Positions 9,744 to 19,519 of a stretch of DNA of 64,000 nucleotides are shown piece by piece. Under the pieces are notes generated by a model. The model had not been told where the DNA came from and searched no databases. It saw only the letters and a program-made list of their open reading frames with translations. The DNA comes from Clostridia bacterium. GTDB taxonomy: Bacteria; Bacillota; Clostridia; Oscillospirales; Acutalibacteraceae. Position 1 is the stretch's first letter; the number at the start of each line of letters is the position of its first letter. The stretch is from positions 1-64,000 of the forward strand of contig JAFYLQ010000063.1 of assembly GCA_017550105.1 (NCBI GenBank), written 5' to 3'. The translations under genes were made by a program, and so were the position numbers.

Positions 9744-9772
9744 ATTATATTCCTAAATTCTACATTTTGCAA
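9744..9772 (-). promoter_or_regulatory. Promoter of the zinc-ribbon/SH3 gene
   Basis: Minus strand: TTGCAA (9772-9767), 17 bp, TATAAT (9749-9744). It lies downstream of the small-RNA terminator, so the gene does not need transcription through that RNA. Confidence 0.65.
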
Positions 9773-9779
9773 CACAAAA

Positions 9780-9926
9780 AACAAACAGACCGCTGATAGC
9801 GGTCTGCCTGTTTTTGAAAGGAGCCTATTAAAAATCTAATAAATTACTTAAATTATGAGGTGTAATACACCATAGCCCGTTGGATATCTTTTAGCCCCAC
9901 GGAAAATAAAGAGAATTTCTCTTTTC
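9780..9926 (-). ncRNA. Candidate independent small RNA, about 145 nt
   Basis: A consensus promoter (TTGACA at 9961-9956, 17 bp, TAAAAT at 9938-9933) is followed by about 120 nt without a credible ORF. A strong terminator follows: CAGACCGCTGATAGCGGTCTG at 9786-9806, which on the minus strand runs into TTTGTTTTTT. Internal pairings include GGTGT-ATT-ACACC, AAAGAGAA-TTCTCTTT near the 5' end, and a long-range GGGGCT/GGCTCC stem. The size and long-hairpin character would fit a 6S-like regulator of RNA polymerase, but I cannot confirm the family. A riboswitch leader is less likely because the next gene has its own promoter. Confidence 0.5.
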
Positions 9927-9932
9927 ATATAA

Positions 9933-9961
9933 ATTTTAACACCTATAACCCTATGTGTCAA
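9933..9961 (-). promoter_or_regulatory. Promoter of the candidate small RNA
   Basis: Perfect -35 box TTGACA, 17-bp spacer and -10 box TAAAAT on the minus strand. It is among the strongest promoters in the window, although no protein-coding gene follows directly. Confidence 0.7.
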
Positions 9962-10034
9962 CAAATTTATATATATTCACCAAAATTCTACATAATAACG
10001 GATTTTTATTGAGCACATTGGTCAAGATGACCAA

Positions 10035-10072
10035 AAAGCAGGGATGTTTCACCATAAACACCCCTGCCACGT
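10035..10072 (-). terminator. Terminator of the ATP synthase operon
   Basis: On the minus strand GCAGGGGTGTTT pairs with AAACATCCCTGC and is followed by TTTTTGG. It lies just past the atpC stop codon. Confidence 0.85.
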
Positions 10073-10075
10073 TAA

Positions 10076-11771
<1,696 letters not shown>

Positions 11772-12608
11772 TTACTCCTCTTCCCTGAAATACTCTGCAA
11801 AGGTTTCGATAACGTCTGCCGTAACCCTGCTTTGTCTTTTTCTGTTAATTTCGCCTTCAAGCTTTTCCTCATACTCAACCGCCGCATCGTAAGCGGAACG
11901 CATACTCATAACCGTAGCCGCCTGAGCACCGATTGCAGTTTCAAGAATAAAACCGTAAAGCATTGACGTAATTATTTTTTCGGCACTTTTATTTATAACC
12001 GTTTCTTTATCCGGTACAAAAAGCACGTCGGCTTCTTCGCTATTCCCTGTGCCTTCGGGATTAAATAATTCTTCAACACAAGGATATTGCCTTACCATAT
12101 TTACGTACCTCGGATATACTATTTTAACCGAGCTATACTCCTTTTGGGAAAGCAAATCACACAAATCATCATAAAATTCTTTTGCCTGTGTAAATTTAGG
12201 AACGTCACTGAAGGTGTATTCCTTTACCGATTTATATCCCTTGTTTAAAAAATACGCTATGGTCTTTTCACCGCAGAAAATAAGCTCCGTTTCATTTTTT
12301 TCTTCCGAAAGCAGATTTTCTGCATAATAGAACACATCCGAGTTAAAATTACCGCACATACCCTTGTTGGAAGCCATAATAACGTAACACACGGGAGCCT
12401 CAGTCTTACTTTGCGGAAACACCTTTGCAAAATCCGTTTTATAGTCTTCGTAAAGTTTACGGCATTGCTTTGAGTATTCCGAGTACCCCGAATACACGGC
12501 ACTTAACTGCGAATACTTTACAGTAGCCGCAGTTTTCATAGCTTTTGAAATTTTACGGGTGGTAACAACACCCCTAAGCTTCTTTTTAAGTACCTGTTCG
12601 GTAGGCAT
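11772..12608 (-). CDS. atpG: ATP synthase gamma subunit
   Basis: Central rotor shaft of F1, 278 residues. The N-terminal helix (LKKKLRGVVTTRKISKAMKT) and C-terminal helix (ATVMSMRSAYDAAVEYEEKL ... INRKRQSRVTADVIE) that form the coiled-coil axle are both recognisable. The middle Rossmann-like part (VCYVIMASNKGMCGNFN) is somewhat divergent. It lies 4 bp after the fused alpha gene. Confidence 0.95.
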   Translation of the reverse strand: MPTEQVLKKKLRGVVTTRKISKAMKTAATVKYSQLSAVYSGYSEYSKQCRKLYEDYKTDFAKVFPQSKTEAPVCYVIMASNKGMCGNFNSDVFYYAENLLSEEKNETELIFCGEKTIAYFLNKGYKSVKEYTFSDVPKFTQAKEFYDDLCDLLSQKEYSSVKIVYPRYVNMVRQYPCVEELFNPEGTGNSEEADVLFVPDKETVINKSAEKIITSMLYGFILETAIGAQAATVMSMRSAYDAAVEYEEKLEGEINRKRQSRVTADVIETFAEYFREEE

Positions 12609-12612
12609 TTAT

Positions 12613-14823
12613 TTAACCCTCTTTTTTGAATTCACTAAGAGCCTTGCGTATAGCGTCAAGTGTTTCTTTACTGAGCTTGTCGCCCTGTTCAAGAATATTC
12701 ATCAAATCATTGTGCTTTGAGTCGAAGTATTTGTAAAGCTTTTCCTCAAAAGCGGATATGGACTCAACGGGCACGTCGTCACTATAGCCCTCGGAAATAG
12801 CAAGAAGCAGTAATGCCTGATACTTATCGTCAAGGGGATTATAGCGAGCCTGCTTCAAGCCCTCTGTAAGTCTTTTACCCGTTTCAATTGTGGCGGCAGT
12901 TTCCGAGTCAACCTCTGCGCCGAATTGAACAAAGCCCAATAGTTCACGATACTGAGCAAGCTTTGTACGAAGGTTTGCAGATACCTGCTTCATAAGCTTG
13001 GTCTGAGCCGAACCACCAACTCGGGAAACGGAAAGACCAACGTTTATAGCGGGACGCTGACCCTCGTTATACAATTCGCCGTCAAGGAAAATCTGACCGT
13101 CGGTAATAGATATAACGTTTGTGGGAATATATGCAGAAATATCCCCTGCCTGAGTTTCGATAATGGGTAATGCAGTCATAGAGCCGCCGCCCATTTTGTC
13201 GGACAATTTAGCCGAACGCTCCAACAATCTTGAATGGAGGTAGAATATATCACCGGGATATGCCTCACGACCCGAGGGTCTGTGCAAAAGAAGTGACAAT
13301 TCACGGTATGCCACGGCATGCTTTGACAGGTCATCGTACACAATGAGCACGTCCTTACCATTGTACATAAAGTGCTCACCGATGGCAGTAGCACTGAAGG
13401 GTGCAATATACTGAGTAGCCGCAGAGCCCGAAGCGGGTGCCGCAACTATAACCGTATATTTAAGCGCATCATATTTTTCAAGAGTTTCTCTTATTTCGGA
13501 AATTGTGGATTCCTTCTGACCGATGGCAACGTAAATACATATAGTACCCTTGCCCCTCTGATTAATAATTGTATCAATGGCAATGGCACTTTTACCCGTC
13601 TGTCTGTCACCGATAAGCAATTCTCGTTGACCCTTACCTATGGGAACCAATGCATCAACAGACTTCAAGCCCGTATGAAGGGGCTCACTTACGCTTTCAC
13701 GGTCAAGTATTGCAGGAGCCTTGAACTCAATGGGTCTACGCTCCTCGGTAGTGATGTATCCCTCACCGTCAATGGGGTTACCGACGGAGTCAACAACCCT
13801 GCCCAAAAGCTCGTCGCCCACGGGAACGGTTGCAATTCTACCGATACGTCTTACACGGCTACCACTTTCAATATTCTCGTACTCGCCGAAAACAACACAA
13901 CCTATACGGTTGTGCTGAATATCAAGCACCATACCACGTTCGCCGCAGTCAAACTCAATAACCTCGCCGTACATAATATCTGCAAGACCGTCCATCCAAC
14001 AGATACCGTCCGATACGGTCATAACTCTACCGAGCTGATAAACGTGAATTTTCGGCTTAAAGGTTTCCGCCTTGTGGGTGAATTCCTTAAGAATTTCATC
14101 CTCGCCGATTTCAAAGGGAATATGCACTCGTCTGAGGCTCTTTTCATACCTGTAAAGGTCTTCAAGAACGGTACAGTCGTACACCGTGTCACCGATTCTG
14201 AGTTTAAGACCACCTATAAGCTCAGGGTCCTCAAGAACCCAGAAGGATGTCTTTCCGTTAACCTCGTCAAGCATCTTTGTTGTAAACTCGTCAACCCTTT
14301 TAACAAGCTCATCTGAAAGCTTGTGAGCAGAGCTGAGTGTTACGTACAAAACGTCGTGGTGTTGAAGATAGGTCATATCACCGGGGGTCAGACTGACCTC
14401 CTTAAGGATATTATCTATCATTTCCTCCTCGTGAACCCTTAAGTCGCTCTTATATGGCTCCTGTGCGAACAACTCACGAACGTTCTTCTTTATGTTTTCA
14501 AGAATTTCCACACCCGCCTTTTCAACGGCAGCCTTGTGGATTTCGTAGCATTCCCTTTTTGCGAATGCTTCTATTCTTTTAATTTTAGCCTGTGCCTCTG
14601 CTTCGGCTTTTTTTACGTCGTCGGAAATTTGAAATTCCTTTGCTTCAGGCTCAAAGTCCTTAAGCTCGGGAGCCTCGGCATTCTCAATCGCTTCAATCTC
14701 TTCAAATTCTTTATTGATTCGATTTAAACGCTTCGAGAAAATAGACTTGATTGTTTTTCGGCCTGCAATAGCTACAATGGCAACAACTAACAGGAAGTTT
14801 ATTATAACGTACTGTATTTCCAT
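12613..14823 (-). CDS. atpA: Fused ATP synthase b'-delta-alpha subunit
   Basis: One uninterrupted frame of 736 residues joins three subunits. Residues 1-20 form a membrane helix and about 25-135 a charged coiled coil, like an F0 b subunit. Residues about 145-232 match the C-terminal domain of delta (LSSAHKLSDELVKRV ... ELIGGLKLRIGDTVYD). From about 245 on it is a complete alpha subunit with Walker A GDRQTGKS at 405-412. The usual N-terminal helical domain of delta, which binds alpha, is not recognisable. A normal atpF gene lies 7 bp upstream and there is no separate atpH, so this protein probably supplies the second b chain, delta and alpha. b-delta fusions are known in mycobacteria; extension into alpha is unusual. 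Confidence 0.93.
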   Translation of the reverse strand: MEIQYVIINFLLVVAIVAIAGRKTIKSIFSKRLNRINKEFEEIEAIENAEAPELKDFEPEAKEFQISDDVKKAEAEAQAKIKRIEAFAKRECYEIHKAAVEKAGVEILENIKKNVRELFAQEPYKSDLRVHEEEMIDNILKEVSLTPGDMTYLQHHDVLYVTLSSAHKLSDELVKRVDEFTTKMLDEVNGKTSFWVLEDPELIGGLKLRIGDTVYDCTVLEDLYRYEKSLRRVHIPFEIGEDEILKEFTHKAETFKPKIHVYQLGRVMTVSDGICWMDGLADIMYGEVIEFDCGERGMVLDIQHNRIGCVVFGEYENIESGSRVRRIGRIATVPVGDELLGRVVDSVGNPIDGEGYITTEERRPIEFKAPAILDRESVSEPLHTGLKSVDALVPIGKGQRELLIGDRQTGKSAIAIDTIINQRGKGTICIYVAIGQKESTISEIRETLEKYDALKYTVIVAAPASGSAATQYIAPFSATAIGEHFMYNGKDVLIVYDDLSKHAVAYRELSLLLHRPSGREAYPGDIFYLHSRLLERSAKLSDKMGGGSMTALPIIETQAGDISAYIPTNVISITDGQIFLDGELYNEGQRPAINVGLSVSRVGGSAQTKLMKQVSANLRTKLAQYRELLGFVQFGAEVDSETAATIETGKRLTEGLKQARYNPLDDKYQALLLLAISEGYSDDVPVESISAFEEKLYKYFDSKHNDLMNILEQGDKLSKETLDAIRKALSEFKKEG

Positions 14824-14830
14824 AACACCC

Positions 14831-15250
14831 TCACCTTCCTATTACCTGTCGGGCAAAAGCTTCTGCTATGCTCTTGGCATTAACACTTACGTCTTCAATG
14901 GCTTTTTCGCATTCCTCAGCCGTAGCCTTACGAAAAGCCTCAACGTCAGTTATACGTTTTTTCCTTGCCTGAATAACAGCATCCTTACTTTCATCCTGTA
15001 TTGCAGTAAGCTTTTCTGCAACCTCTTTTTTCTGAGTTTCAAGATACTGAGCCTGTTGCTCGGCAACCCTTTCCTCATGCTCCTTAACAGCCTTTTCGGT
15101 TTCTGCCTTTTTCTTGCGGGCATTTTCAAGACGTTCGCTTCGCTTGTCCATAACCTCAAGCAAGGGCTTGAAAAGAAGATTGCGCAAAATCAGCATTAGG
15201 GCAACAAAACAAATCACAGTCCATATAACGACAGAAATTTGTATAGTCAT
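14831..15250 (-). CDS. atpF: ATP synthase b subunit
   Basis: Peripheral stalk subunit of F0, 139 residues. One N-terminal membrane helix (about 5-25, SVVIWTVICFVALMLILRNL) continues into a long charged coiled coil (KPLLEVMDKRSERLENARKK onward). It would pair with the b'-like N-terminus of the fused protein encoded next. Spacing to both neighbours is a few bases to about 30. Confidence 0.92.
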   Translation of the reverse strand: MTIQISVVIWTVICFVALMLILRNLLFKPLLEVMDKRSERLENARKKKAETEKAVKEHEERVAEQQAQYLETQKKEVAEKLTAIQDESKDAVIQARKKRITDVEAFRKATAEECEKAIEDVSVNAKSIAEAFARQVIGR

Positions 15251-15281
15251 TTATATCACCTTTAGATTTTTAATGTCGGCC

Positions 15282-15512
15282 TCAGATTTTTGAAGTAAGC
15301 ATAAAGCCGATAAGAAGACCGTAAATTGTAAGGGCTTCCATAAGGGCAAGTGATATAATAAGTGTTGAACGGATGTCCTTTGCGGCGTCGGGCTGTCTTG
15401 CAATGCTTTCCATTGCGGCCTTAGCGGTAAGACCCTGACCGATTGAGGGGCCGAGTGTACTGATAGCGATAGCGATAGCTGCTGCGATAGCAATGATTCC
15501 TGAATTATCCAT
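15282..15512 (-). CDS. atpE: ATP synthase c subunit
   Basis: Ring-forming rotor subunit of F0, 76 residues and two membrane helices joined by the polar loop ARQPDA. The essential carboxylate is the Glu in [12 protein letters not shown]. The first helix has Gln in GPSIGQG, as in sodium-type rings, but the residue after the essential Glu is Ala rather than Ser/Thr. The sodium-binding signature is therefore only partial and ion choice is open. Confidence 0.95.
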   Translation of the reverse strand: MDNSGIIAIAAAIAIAISTLGPSIGQGLTAKAAMESIARQPDAAKDIRSTLIISLALMEALTIYGLLIGFMLTSKI

Positions 15513-15539
15513 TTTGTATTTCTCCTTTTAAATAAAAAA

Positions 15540-16214
15540 TTATTCTTCTTCAGTAACCTCATCGAGGTATATTGATACAAGCATTGTGAACACAACTGCC
15601 TGTAATGCACAGAAAAGTAATGACAAAATCATCATTACGGCGGGAGCACCTATAGGTAAAATGTGGTAAAGCTCCTCGGTTACCGTTTCCTCACCGAAAA
15701 TATTACCGAACAATCGCAACGCAAGGGATGCGGGCTTGATAATTTCGTCGAGCAATAACAGGGGTAACATAAAAAACATCGGACTTACAAACCTTTTGAA
15801 ATAGTGCTTAACACTATGTCTGAGACCTGAAACCTGCAGGAACACGAAGGTGATAACACCAAGTCCCAAGGTCACCGAAAGGGATGCGGTGGGAGCCTTA
15901 ACGTATTCCGTCATACCCATACCGGGGAAAAGCCCCGAATAGTTGGAAAATATTATAAAAATGAAAAGCGAGGCAAGGAAGGTAAAATGCTTTCTTGATT
16001 TCTTTTTTCCTAAGGTGTCACCGAAAAAGTTATCAAGATACTCTATTCCCGTTTCTATAATATTCTGGAATTTACCGGGCTTTTCTTTAAGGGTAAGCTT
16101 CACAATCAGTGAAATTAACGTGATTATACCAAGTATAATCCACATTCCGATAACCTCACCCGTTACGTCAAGAAACCCGAACAGTTCAATTATAACCTCC
16201 GATTTCTCACCCAT
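15540..16214 (-). CDS. atpB: ATP synthase a subunit
   Basis: Stator subunit of F0 that conducts ions past the c ring, 224 residues and about six membrane helices. The essential Arg is in LALRLFGNIFGEE. ATG at 16214 is preferred because AAGGTGAG lies five bases upstream; the longer frame from 16247 only overlaps the end of the upstream gene. It overlaps that gene by 8 bp, indicating coupled translation. Confidence 0.95.
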   Translation of the reverse strand: MGEKSEVIIELFGFLDVTGEVIGMWIILGIITLISLIVKLTLKEKPGKFQNIIETGIEYLDNFFGDTLGKKKSRKHFTFLASLFIFIIFSNYSGLFPGMGMTEYVKAPTASLSVTLGLGVITFVFLQVSGLRHSVKHYFKRFVSPMFFMLPLLLLDEIIKPASLALRLFGNIFGEETVTEELYHILPIGAPAVMMILSLLFCALQAVVFTMLVSIYLDEVTEEE

Positions 16215-16530
16215 CCGACTCACCTTCTTTTCCTCGTGGCTTCCCACGTTTTTCTTCGTTTAGTTTAAGTAGCTTTCGAGTAAAAATAAACATAGGCAGG
16301 GTAATTCCCAAAACCGCACCTATAAGAAGATACGATAATTTGAACGGCAAAAAATCCCCTGACATATAAACTGCCACAAGATAACCAACGTTAAAAATCT
16401 GTTTAATAACCGTTGTCATAGCAAATTTGTCGGGATTCTTCTCCAGAAAATATTTTGAGATAAAAAAGTTCAGAGTTGCTATACCCAAGCCCAACGCAAA
16501 AGTGATAACTGCACCTAAAATATCCGGCAT
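16207..16530 (-). CDS. atpI: ATP synthase subunit I-like membrane protein
   Basis: 107 residues with about four hydrophobic segments and a basic, Gly/Lys-rich C-terminus. Its position directly before atpB and its size suggest an AtpI-type protein, which helps c-ring assembly or cation supply. Sequence alone is weakly diagnostic, so the name rests largely on position. Confidence 0.7.
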   Translation of the reverse strand: MPDILGAVITFALGLGIATLNFFISKYFLEKNPDKFAMTTVIKQIFNVGYLVAVYMSGDFLPFKLSYLLIGAVLGITLPMFIFTRKLLKLNEEKRGKPRGKEGESDG

Positions 16531-16531
16531 T

Positions 16532-16774
16532 TTAACTTATCACCTCGTACATATTGGCGGCATCATCCTTTTTAGCATATTCGTTCACAGAAAGAACCTT
16601 ATACTTTGTAAGATTTGAGCCCATCTGAATAGCAATAACGTCACCTGTTTTAACCTCGTATGAGGCACGTGCAATTTTGCCGTTAACCTCTACGTGCTTG
16701 GCATCGCAGACCTCGTTTGCAACTGTACGTCGCTTGATAATCCTTGATACCTTTAAATATTTATCTAAACGCAT
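16532..16774 (-). CDS. rqcP: S4-domain protein RqcP (YabO family)
   Basis: 80 residues, nearly all S4 RNA-binding domain: MRLDKYLKVSRIIKRRTVA, then VEVNGKIARASYEVKTGDVI. In Bacillus RqcP helps RqcH add alanine tails to nascent chains stalled on the large ribosomal subunit. It leads the ATP synthase operon, one base before the subunit I gene, and is preceded by the operon promoter. A second S4 protein of the same process (YlmH type) is at 2210-2953. Confidence 0.85.
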   Translation of the reverse strand: MRLDKYLKVSRIIKRRTVANEVCDAKHVEVNGKIARASYEVKTGDVIAIQMGSNLTKYKVLSVNEYAKKDDAANMYEVIS

Positions 16775-16797
16775 AACACATCTCCTATCTTAAGGTT

Positions 16798-16826
16798 AAT
16801 ATATACCCTTTGTTTTAATAAATCAA
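16798..16826 (-). promoter_or_regulatory. Promoter of the rqcP-ATP synthase operon
   Basis: Minus strand: TTGATT (16826-16821), 17 bp, TATATT (16803-16798). No other promoter is obvious before atpC, so rqcP and all ATP synthase genes probably share one transcript of about 6.7 kb. Confidence 0.6.
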
Positions 16827-16876
16827 TAGTTTTTATTTAAAACTTGCATAAATTTTGCCCTTATTTCTTATGCAAA

Positions 16877-16943
16877 AACACACCAATTCCACGGTTAATG
16901 AAAAACAAGAAAAATACCCGTTTTTTAACCTGTGAAATTGGTG
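16877..16943 (-). terminator. Large terminator after the cyclase gene
   Basis: Inverted repeat of about 18 bp: CACCAATTCCACGGTTAA (16881-16898) against TTAACCTGTGAAATTGGTG (16925-16943). On the minus strand it is followed by TGTTTTTG. It insulates the cyclase from the rqcP operon promoter. Confidence 0.75.
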
Positions 16944-16960
16944 GAAAATTGGTGAATTTA

Positions 16961-17572
16961 TTAACCTCTTGAGCCCGTCCAGAAAAGGTGCTCTTTAATA
17001 AGAATTGCTCGGCAGGGTGCCGCTTCAACACCCGACACCTTAAGGGGCTGAGCCATAAGGAAATACCTGCCGGGCTCAACACCCGAAAGGTCAAGGCCCT
17101 CAACAATCGGTATATCCGCCCCGAGCAAAGCACGGTGAATAACCTGATTGGAGCTATGGTTACCGATTGTCTGAGAATCGGTACCTATAAGCTTTATGCC
17201 TGAATCTGCAACGTAGTAGGCACTGCTCTCCATAAGGTATGAAAGACCGTTACCCTTAATCAACACTCTTTCGCAGCCCTCCCAAGGGAAAGCCTCCTCG
17301 GCAAAAGCACCCGTAATAGGTCCGGGAGGAGCCTCAACCACAAGGCACTCGCCTACAAAAAGGTCAAGGGGAAATTTATCTATAGTGTTGCCCCCCTCAA
17401 TAAAATGCAGGGGTGCATCAATATGAGTGGCAGTATGAAGACAGGTGTAAATCGAATTAAGATTACAGCTGTCCCCTGCTCTGATATTTTTTATAGGGTC
17501 AACGTAGCCCTCGGGGTCACCCGGATAAACGGGGGTTTTCATTAAATCCCTGGAAATATCAATAATCTCCAT
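16961..17572 (-). CDS. Cyclase-family hydrolase (kynurenine formamidase-like)
   Basis: 203 residues with the metal-binding signature HTATHIDAPLHF at about 47-58 and the DxSRDL start seen in the family. These zinc or manganese enzymes hydrolyse amides such as N-formylkynurenine or isatin; the substrate here is unknown and no tryptophan-degradation genes are nearby. It starts 18 bp after the hisS stop and may be read from the same transcript. Confidence 0.85.
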   Translation of the reverse strand: MEIIDISRDLMKTPVYPGDPEGYVDPIKNIRAGDSCNLNSIYTCLHTATHIDAPLHFIEGGNTIDKFPLDLFVGECLVVEAPPGPITGAFAEEAFPWEGCERVLIKGNGLSYLMESSAYYVADSGIKLIGTDSQTIGNHSSNQVIHRALLGADIPIVEGLDLSGVEPGRYFLMAQPLKVSGVEAAPCRAILIKEHLFWTGSRG

Positions 17573-17590
17573 ACTAAATCACCTTGAAAA

Positions 17591-18937
17591 TCACTTTAAA
17601 AGATTATTTATGTCCATCTGTGTAAGTGCAGAAAAATCAGCACCCTCAAACTCTGCAACGGCTTTGTTCATATATGCTCTTTCAAAGGCATCGTCGAAGC
17701 TGTCAAGTGAAACCTCTGTCTGAGTGCCATCCTCCATAGATTTGAGCATTGCAACGCCGTTTTCAAGCTCATTGTCACCAATAACAACGGTAAACTCGGA
17801 ATTTAATTTATTTGCGAACTTCATCTGAGCTTTAATTGAACGGCCTACAGTGTCAATATTTACGCTATAGCCCTGACTTCTGAGGTCTGCAGAAATTTCA
17901 AGGGCTTTAAGAAGGGCATTTTCACCTGCAGTAACAATTGAAAGGTTGCATTTGGGTGCCGCAGGGAAGGGAATACCACTTTCCTCCATAGCAATCAGAA
18001 GTCTTTCAAGACCCATTGCAAAGCCACAAGCAGGCATTGAGGCACCGCCCAATTCTTCAATAAGTCCGTCGTAACGACCACCGCCGCCAAGAACAAGACC
18101 CTTTGTATTTTCGTCAAGTGAAACAAACTCGAATACAGTTCTTGTGTAATAGTCAAGACCGCGAACAATCTGAGGATTAACAACGTAAGAAATGTTAAGT
18201 GCATCAAGATAGCTTTTAAGCTTTTCAAAGTGGTCGCGACAATCATCGCAGATGTAGTCGAGCACCACGGGTGCGCTTTCTGCAATTTTTGAACAAACGG
18301 GGCTCTTACAGTCAAGAATTCGCATGGGGTTACGCTCAAGACGTGAAAGACAGGTTTCGCAAAGCTCCGCCTTTTTATCTTCAAAATATGCCTTAAGTGC
18401 CTCGGAATATTTTTTACGGCATTCGGGACAACCGATTGAGTTGATTTCCACCGCAAGCTTTTCAATACCGATGAAGTTGAAATAGCTGTTAGCAAGAGCA
18501 ATTATTTCAGCATCTGCAACGGGCGAGCCTGCACCAAAGCACTCAATACCGAACTGATGGAACTCTCTGAGACGACCTGCCTGAGGCTTTTCATAGCGGT
18601 AGCAAGAGGTAAGGTAGCAAACCTTCTGAGGAAGGGGCTCGTTAAAAAGACCGTGCTCAAGGAAGGCACGTACCGCACCTGCAGTACCCTCGGGACGAAG
18701 TGTAATTGAACGCTCACCCTTATCGTTGAATGTGTACATTTCCTTCTGTACAACGTCGGTGGTTTCACCTACCGAACGGTCAAAAAGCTCGGTGTATTCA
18801 AAAACGGGTGTACGCATTTCGTGGAAGCCGTAAGCCTTGGCGGTGTCAAGAGCCGCCTGTTCAATGTATTGTAATTTGTAGCTTTCTGAGGGTAAAGTAT
18901 CCTTTGTACCCTTTATTGCTTTAATATTTCCTGCCAT
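17591..18937 (-). CDS. hisS: Histidyl-tRNA synthetase
   Basis: Class II aminoacyl-tRNA synthetase, 448 residues. The family start IKGTKDTLP is followed by motif 2 (RYEKPQAGRLREFHQFGIECFG), the histidine-binding RGLDYYTRTVFE and the C-terminal anticodon-binding domain. ATG at 18937 has AGGAGC upstream; the longer frame from 19018 crosses a terminator hairpin and is rejected. A Cys-rich insert (CPECRKKY ... CETCLSRL ... CDDCRDHF, about residues 180-235) looks able to bind zinc. Confidence 0.96.
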   Translation of the reverse strand: MAGNIKAIKGTKDTLPSESYKLQYIEQAALDTAKAYGFHEMRTPVFEYTELFDRSVGETTDVVQKEMYTFNDKGERSITLRPEGTAGAVRAFLEHGLFNEPLPQKVCYLTSCYRYEKPQAGRLREFHQFGIECFGAGSPVADAEIIALANSYFNFIGIEKLAVEINSIGCPECRKKYSEALKAYFEDKKAELCETCLSRLERNPMRILDCKSPVCSKIAESAPVVLDYICDDCRDHFEKLKSYLDALNISYVVNPQIVRGLDYYTRTVFEFVSLDENTKGLVLGGGGRYDGLIEELGGASMPACGFAMGLERLLIAMEESGIPFPAAPKCNLSIVTAGENALLKALEISADLRSQGYSVNIDTVGRSIKAQMKFANKLNSEFTVVIGDNELENGVAMLKSMEDGTQTEVSLDSFDDAFERAYMNKAVAEFEGADFSALTQMDINNLLK

Positions 18938-18968
18938 ATTAAGCTCCTGTAAAATAATATTTTTCAAT

Positions 18969-19006
18969 AAAAAATCGGGTGAAAGAGGCGTAACCTCACA
19001 CACCCG
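18969..19006 (-). terminator. Terminator between mgsA and hisS
   Basis: Minus strand CGGGTGTGTGAGG pairs with CCTCTTTCACCCG (small internal loop) and is followed by ATTTTTT. It lies 13 bp after the mgsA stop and 32 bp before the hisS start, so it could also act as an attenuator for hisS. Confidence 0.75.
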
Positions 19007-19018
19007 ACCGTAATTCAA

Positions 19019-19423
19019 TTATCCTTTGGGATTAACGATGTCACGCCAATCAAGGTCACCACGTTCAAGACTGTGAATAAGAGCCTCCGCCGTAGCAATG
19101 TTAGTAGCAACAGGGATATTGTGAACGTCACAAAGTCTTAAAAGGTTTGCCTCGTTGGGCTCACCCGGTTTGGGGTTAAGAGGGTCGCGGAACACCAATA
19201 ACAAGTCGATTTCATCGCAGGCAATACGTGAGCCAATCTGCTGTGCGCCGCCCTGTGAACCGCTTAAATATCTTTCTATAGTAAGACCTGTTGCCTCCGC
19301 AACAAGCTTGCCCGTTGTACCTGTGGCACAAAGGGTGTGTTTGCTTAAAATACCGCAATAAGCTATACAGAACTGTGTCATAAGTTCTTTTTTAGAATCG
19401 TGCGCTATCAATGCTATATTCAT
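19019..19423 (-). CDS. mgsA: Methylglyoxal synthase
   Basis: Converts dihydroxyacetone phosphate to methylglyoxal and phosphate, a bypass of lower glycolysis. 134 residues with the family's [10 protein letters not shown] start, the phosphate-binding [19 protein letters not shown] and [14 protein letters not shown] motifs. It has its own consensus promoter and the terminator above. Confidence 0.95.
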   Translation of the reverse strand: MNIALIAHDSKKELMTQFCIAYCGILSKHTLCATGTTGKLVAEATGLTIERYLSGSQGGAQQIGSRIACDEIDLLLVFRDPLNPKPGEPNEANLLRLCDVHNIPVATNIATAEALIHSLERGDLDWRDIVNPKG

Positions 19424-19456
19424 TAAATCACGCTCCTTAGAGAAATCCTTTTAGTT

Positions 19457-19485
19457 ATTGTAACAGAAAAGCCCTTGCTTTTCAA
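19457..19485 (-). promoter_or_regulatory. mgsA promoter
   Basis: Minus strand: TTGAAA (19485-19480), 17 bp, TACAAT (19462-19457), about 30 bp before the mgsA start codon. Confidence 0.6.
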
Positions 19486-19519
19486 CATATTATGACAATA
19501 TTTTTTGCCTTTTTGTCAA

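Noticed and set aside
9703..9961. Riboswitch leader of the zinc-ribbon/SH3 gene
   Set aside because: A separate TTGCAA-17-TATAAT promoter lies between the terminator and the gene, so the upstream RNA looks independent.
13372..14316. 314-codon plus-strand ORF
   Set aside because: It is the reverse-strand shadow of the fused ATP synthase gene, whose conserved motifs are certain.
12613..14823. Pseudogene or sequencing-error fusion
   Set aside because: All three parts keep conserved residues and sit in one frame with no extra or missing segment at the joins; no other atpH is present. Raw reads would still be needed to exclude an error.
18938..19018. N-terminal extension of HisS
   Set aside because: It crosses a terminator hairpin, and AGGAGC fits the later ATG.
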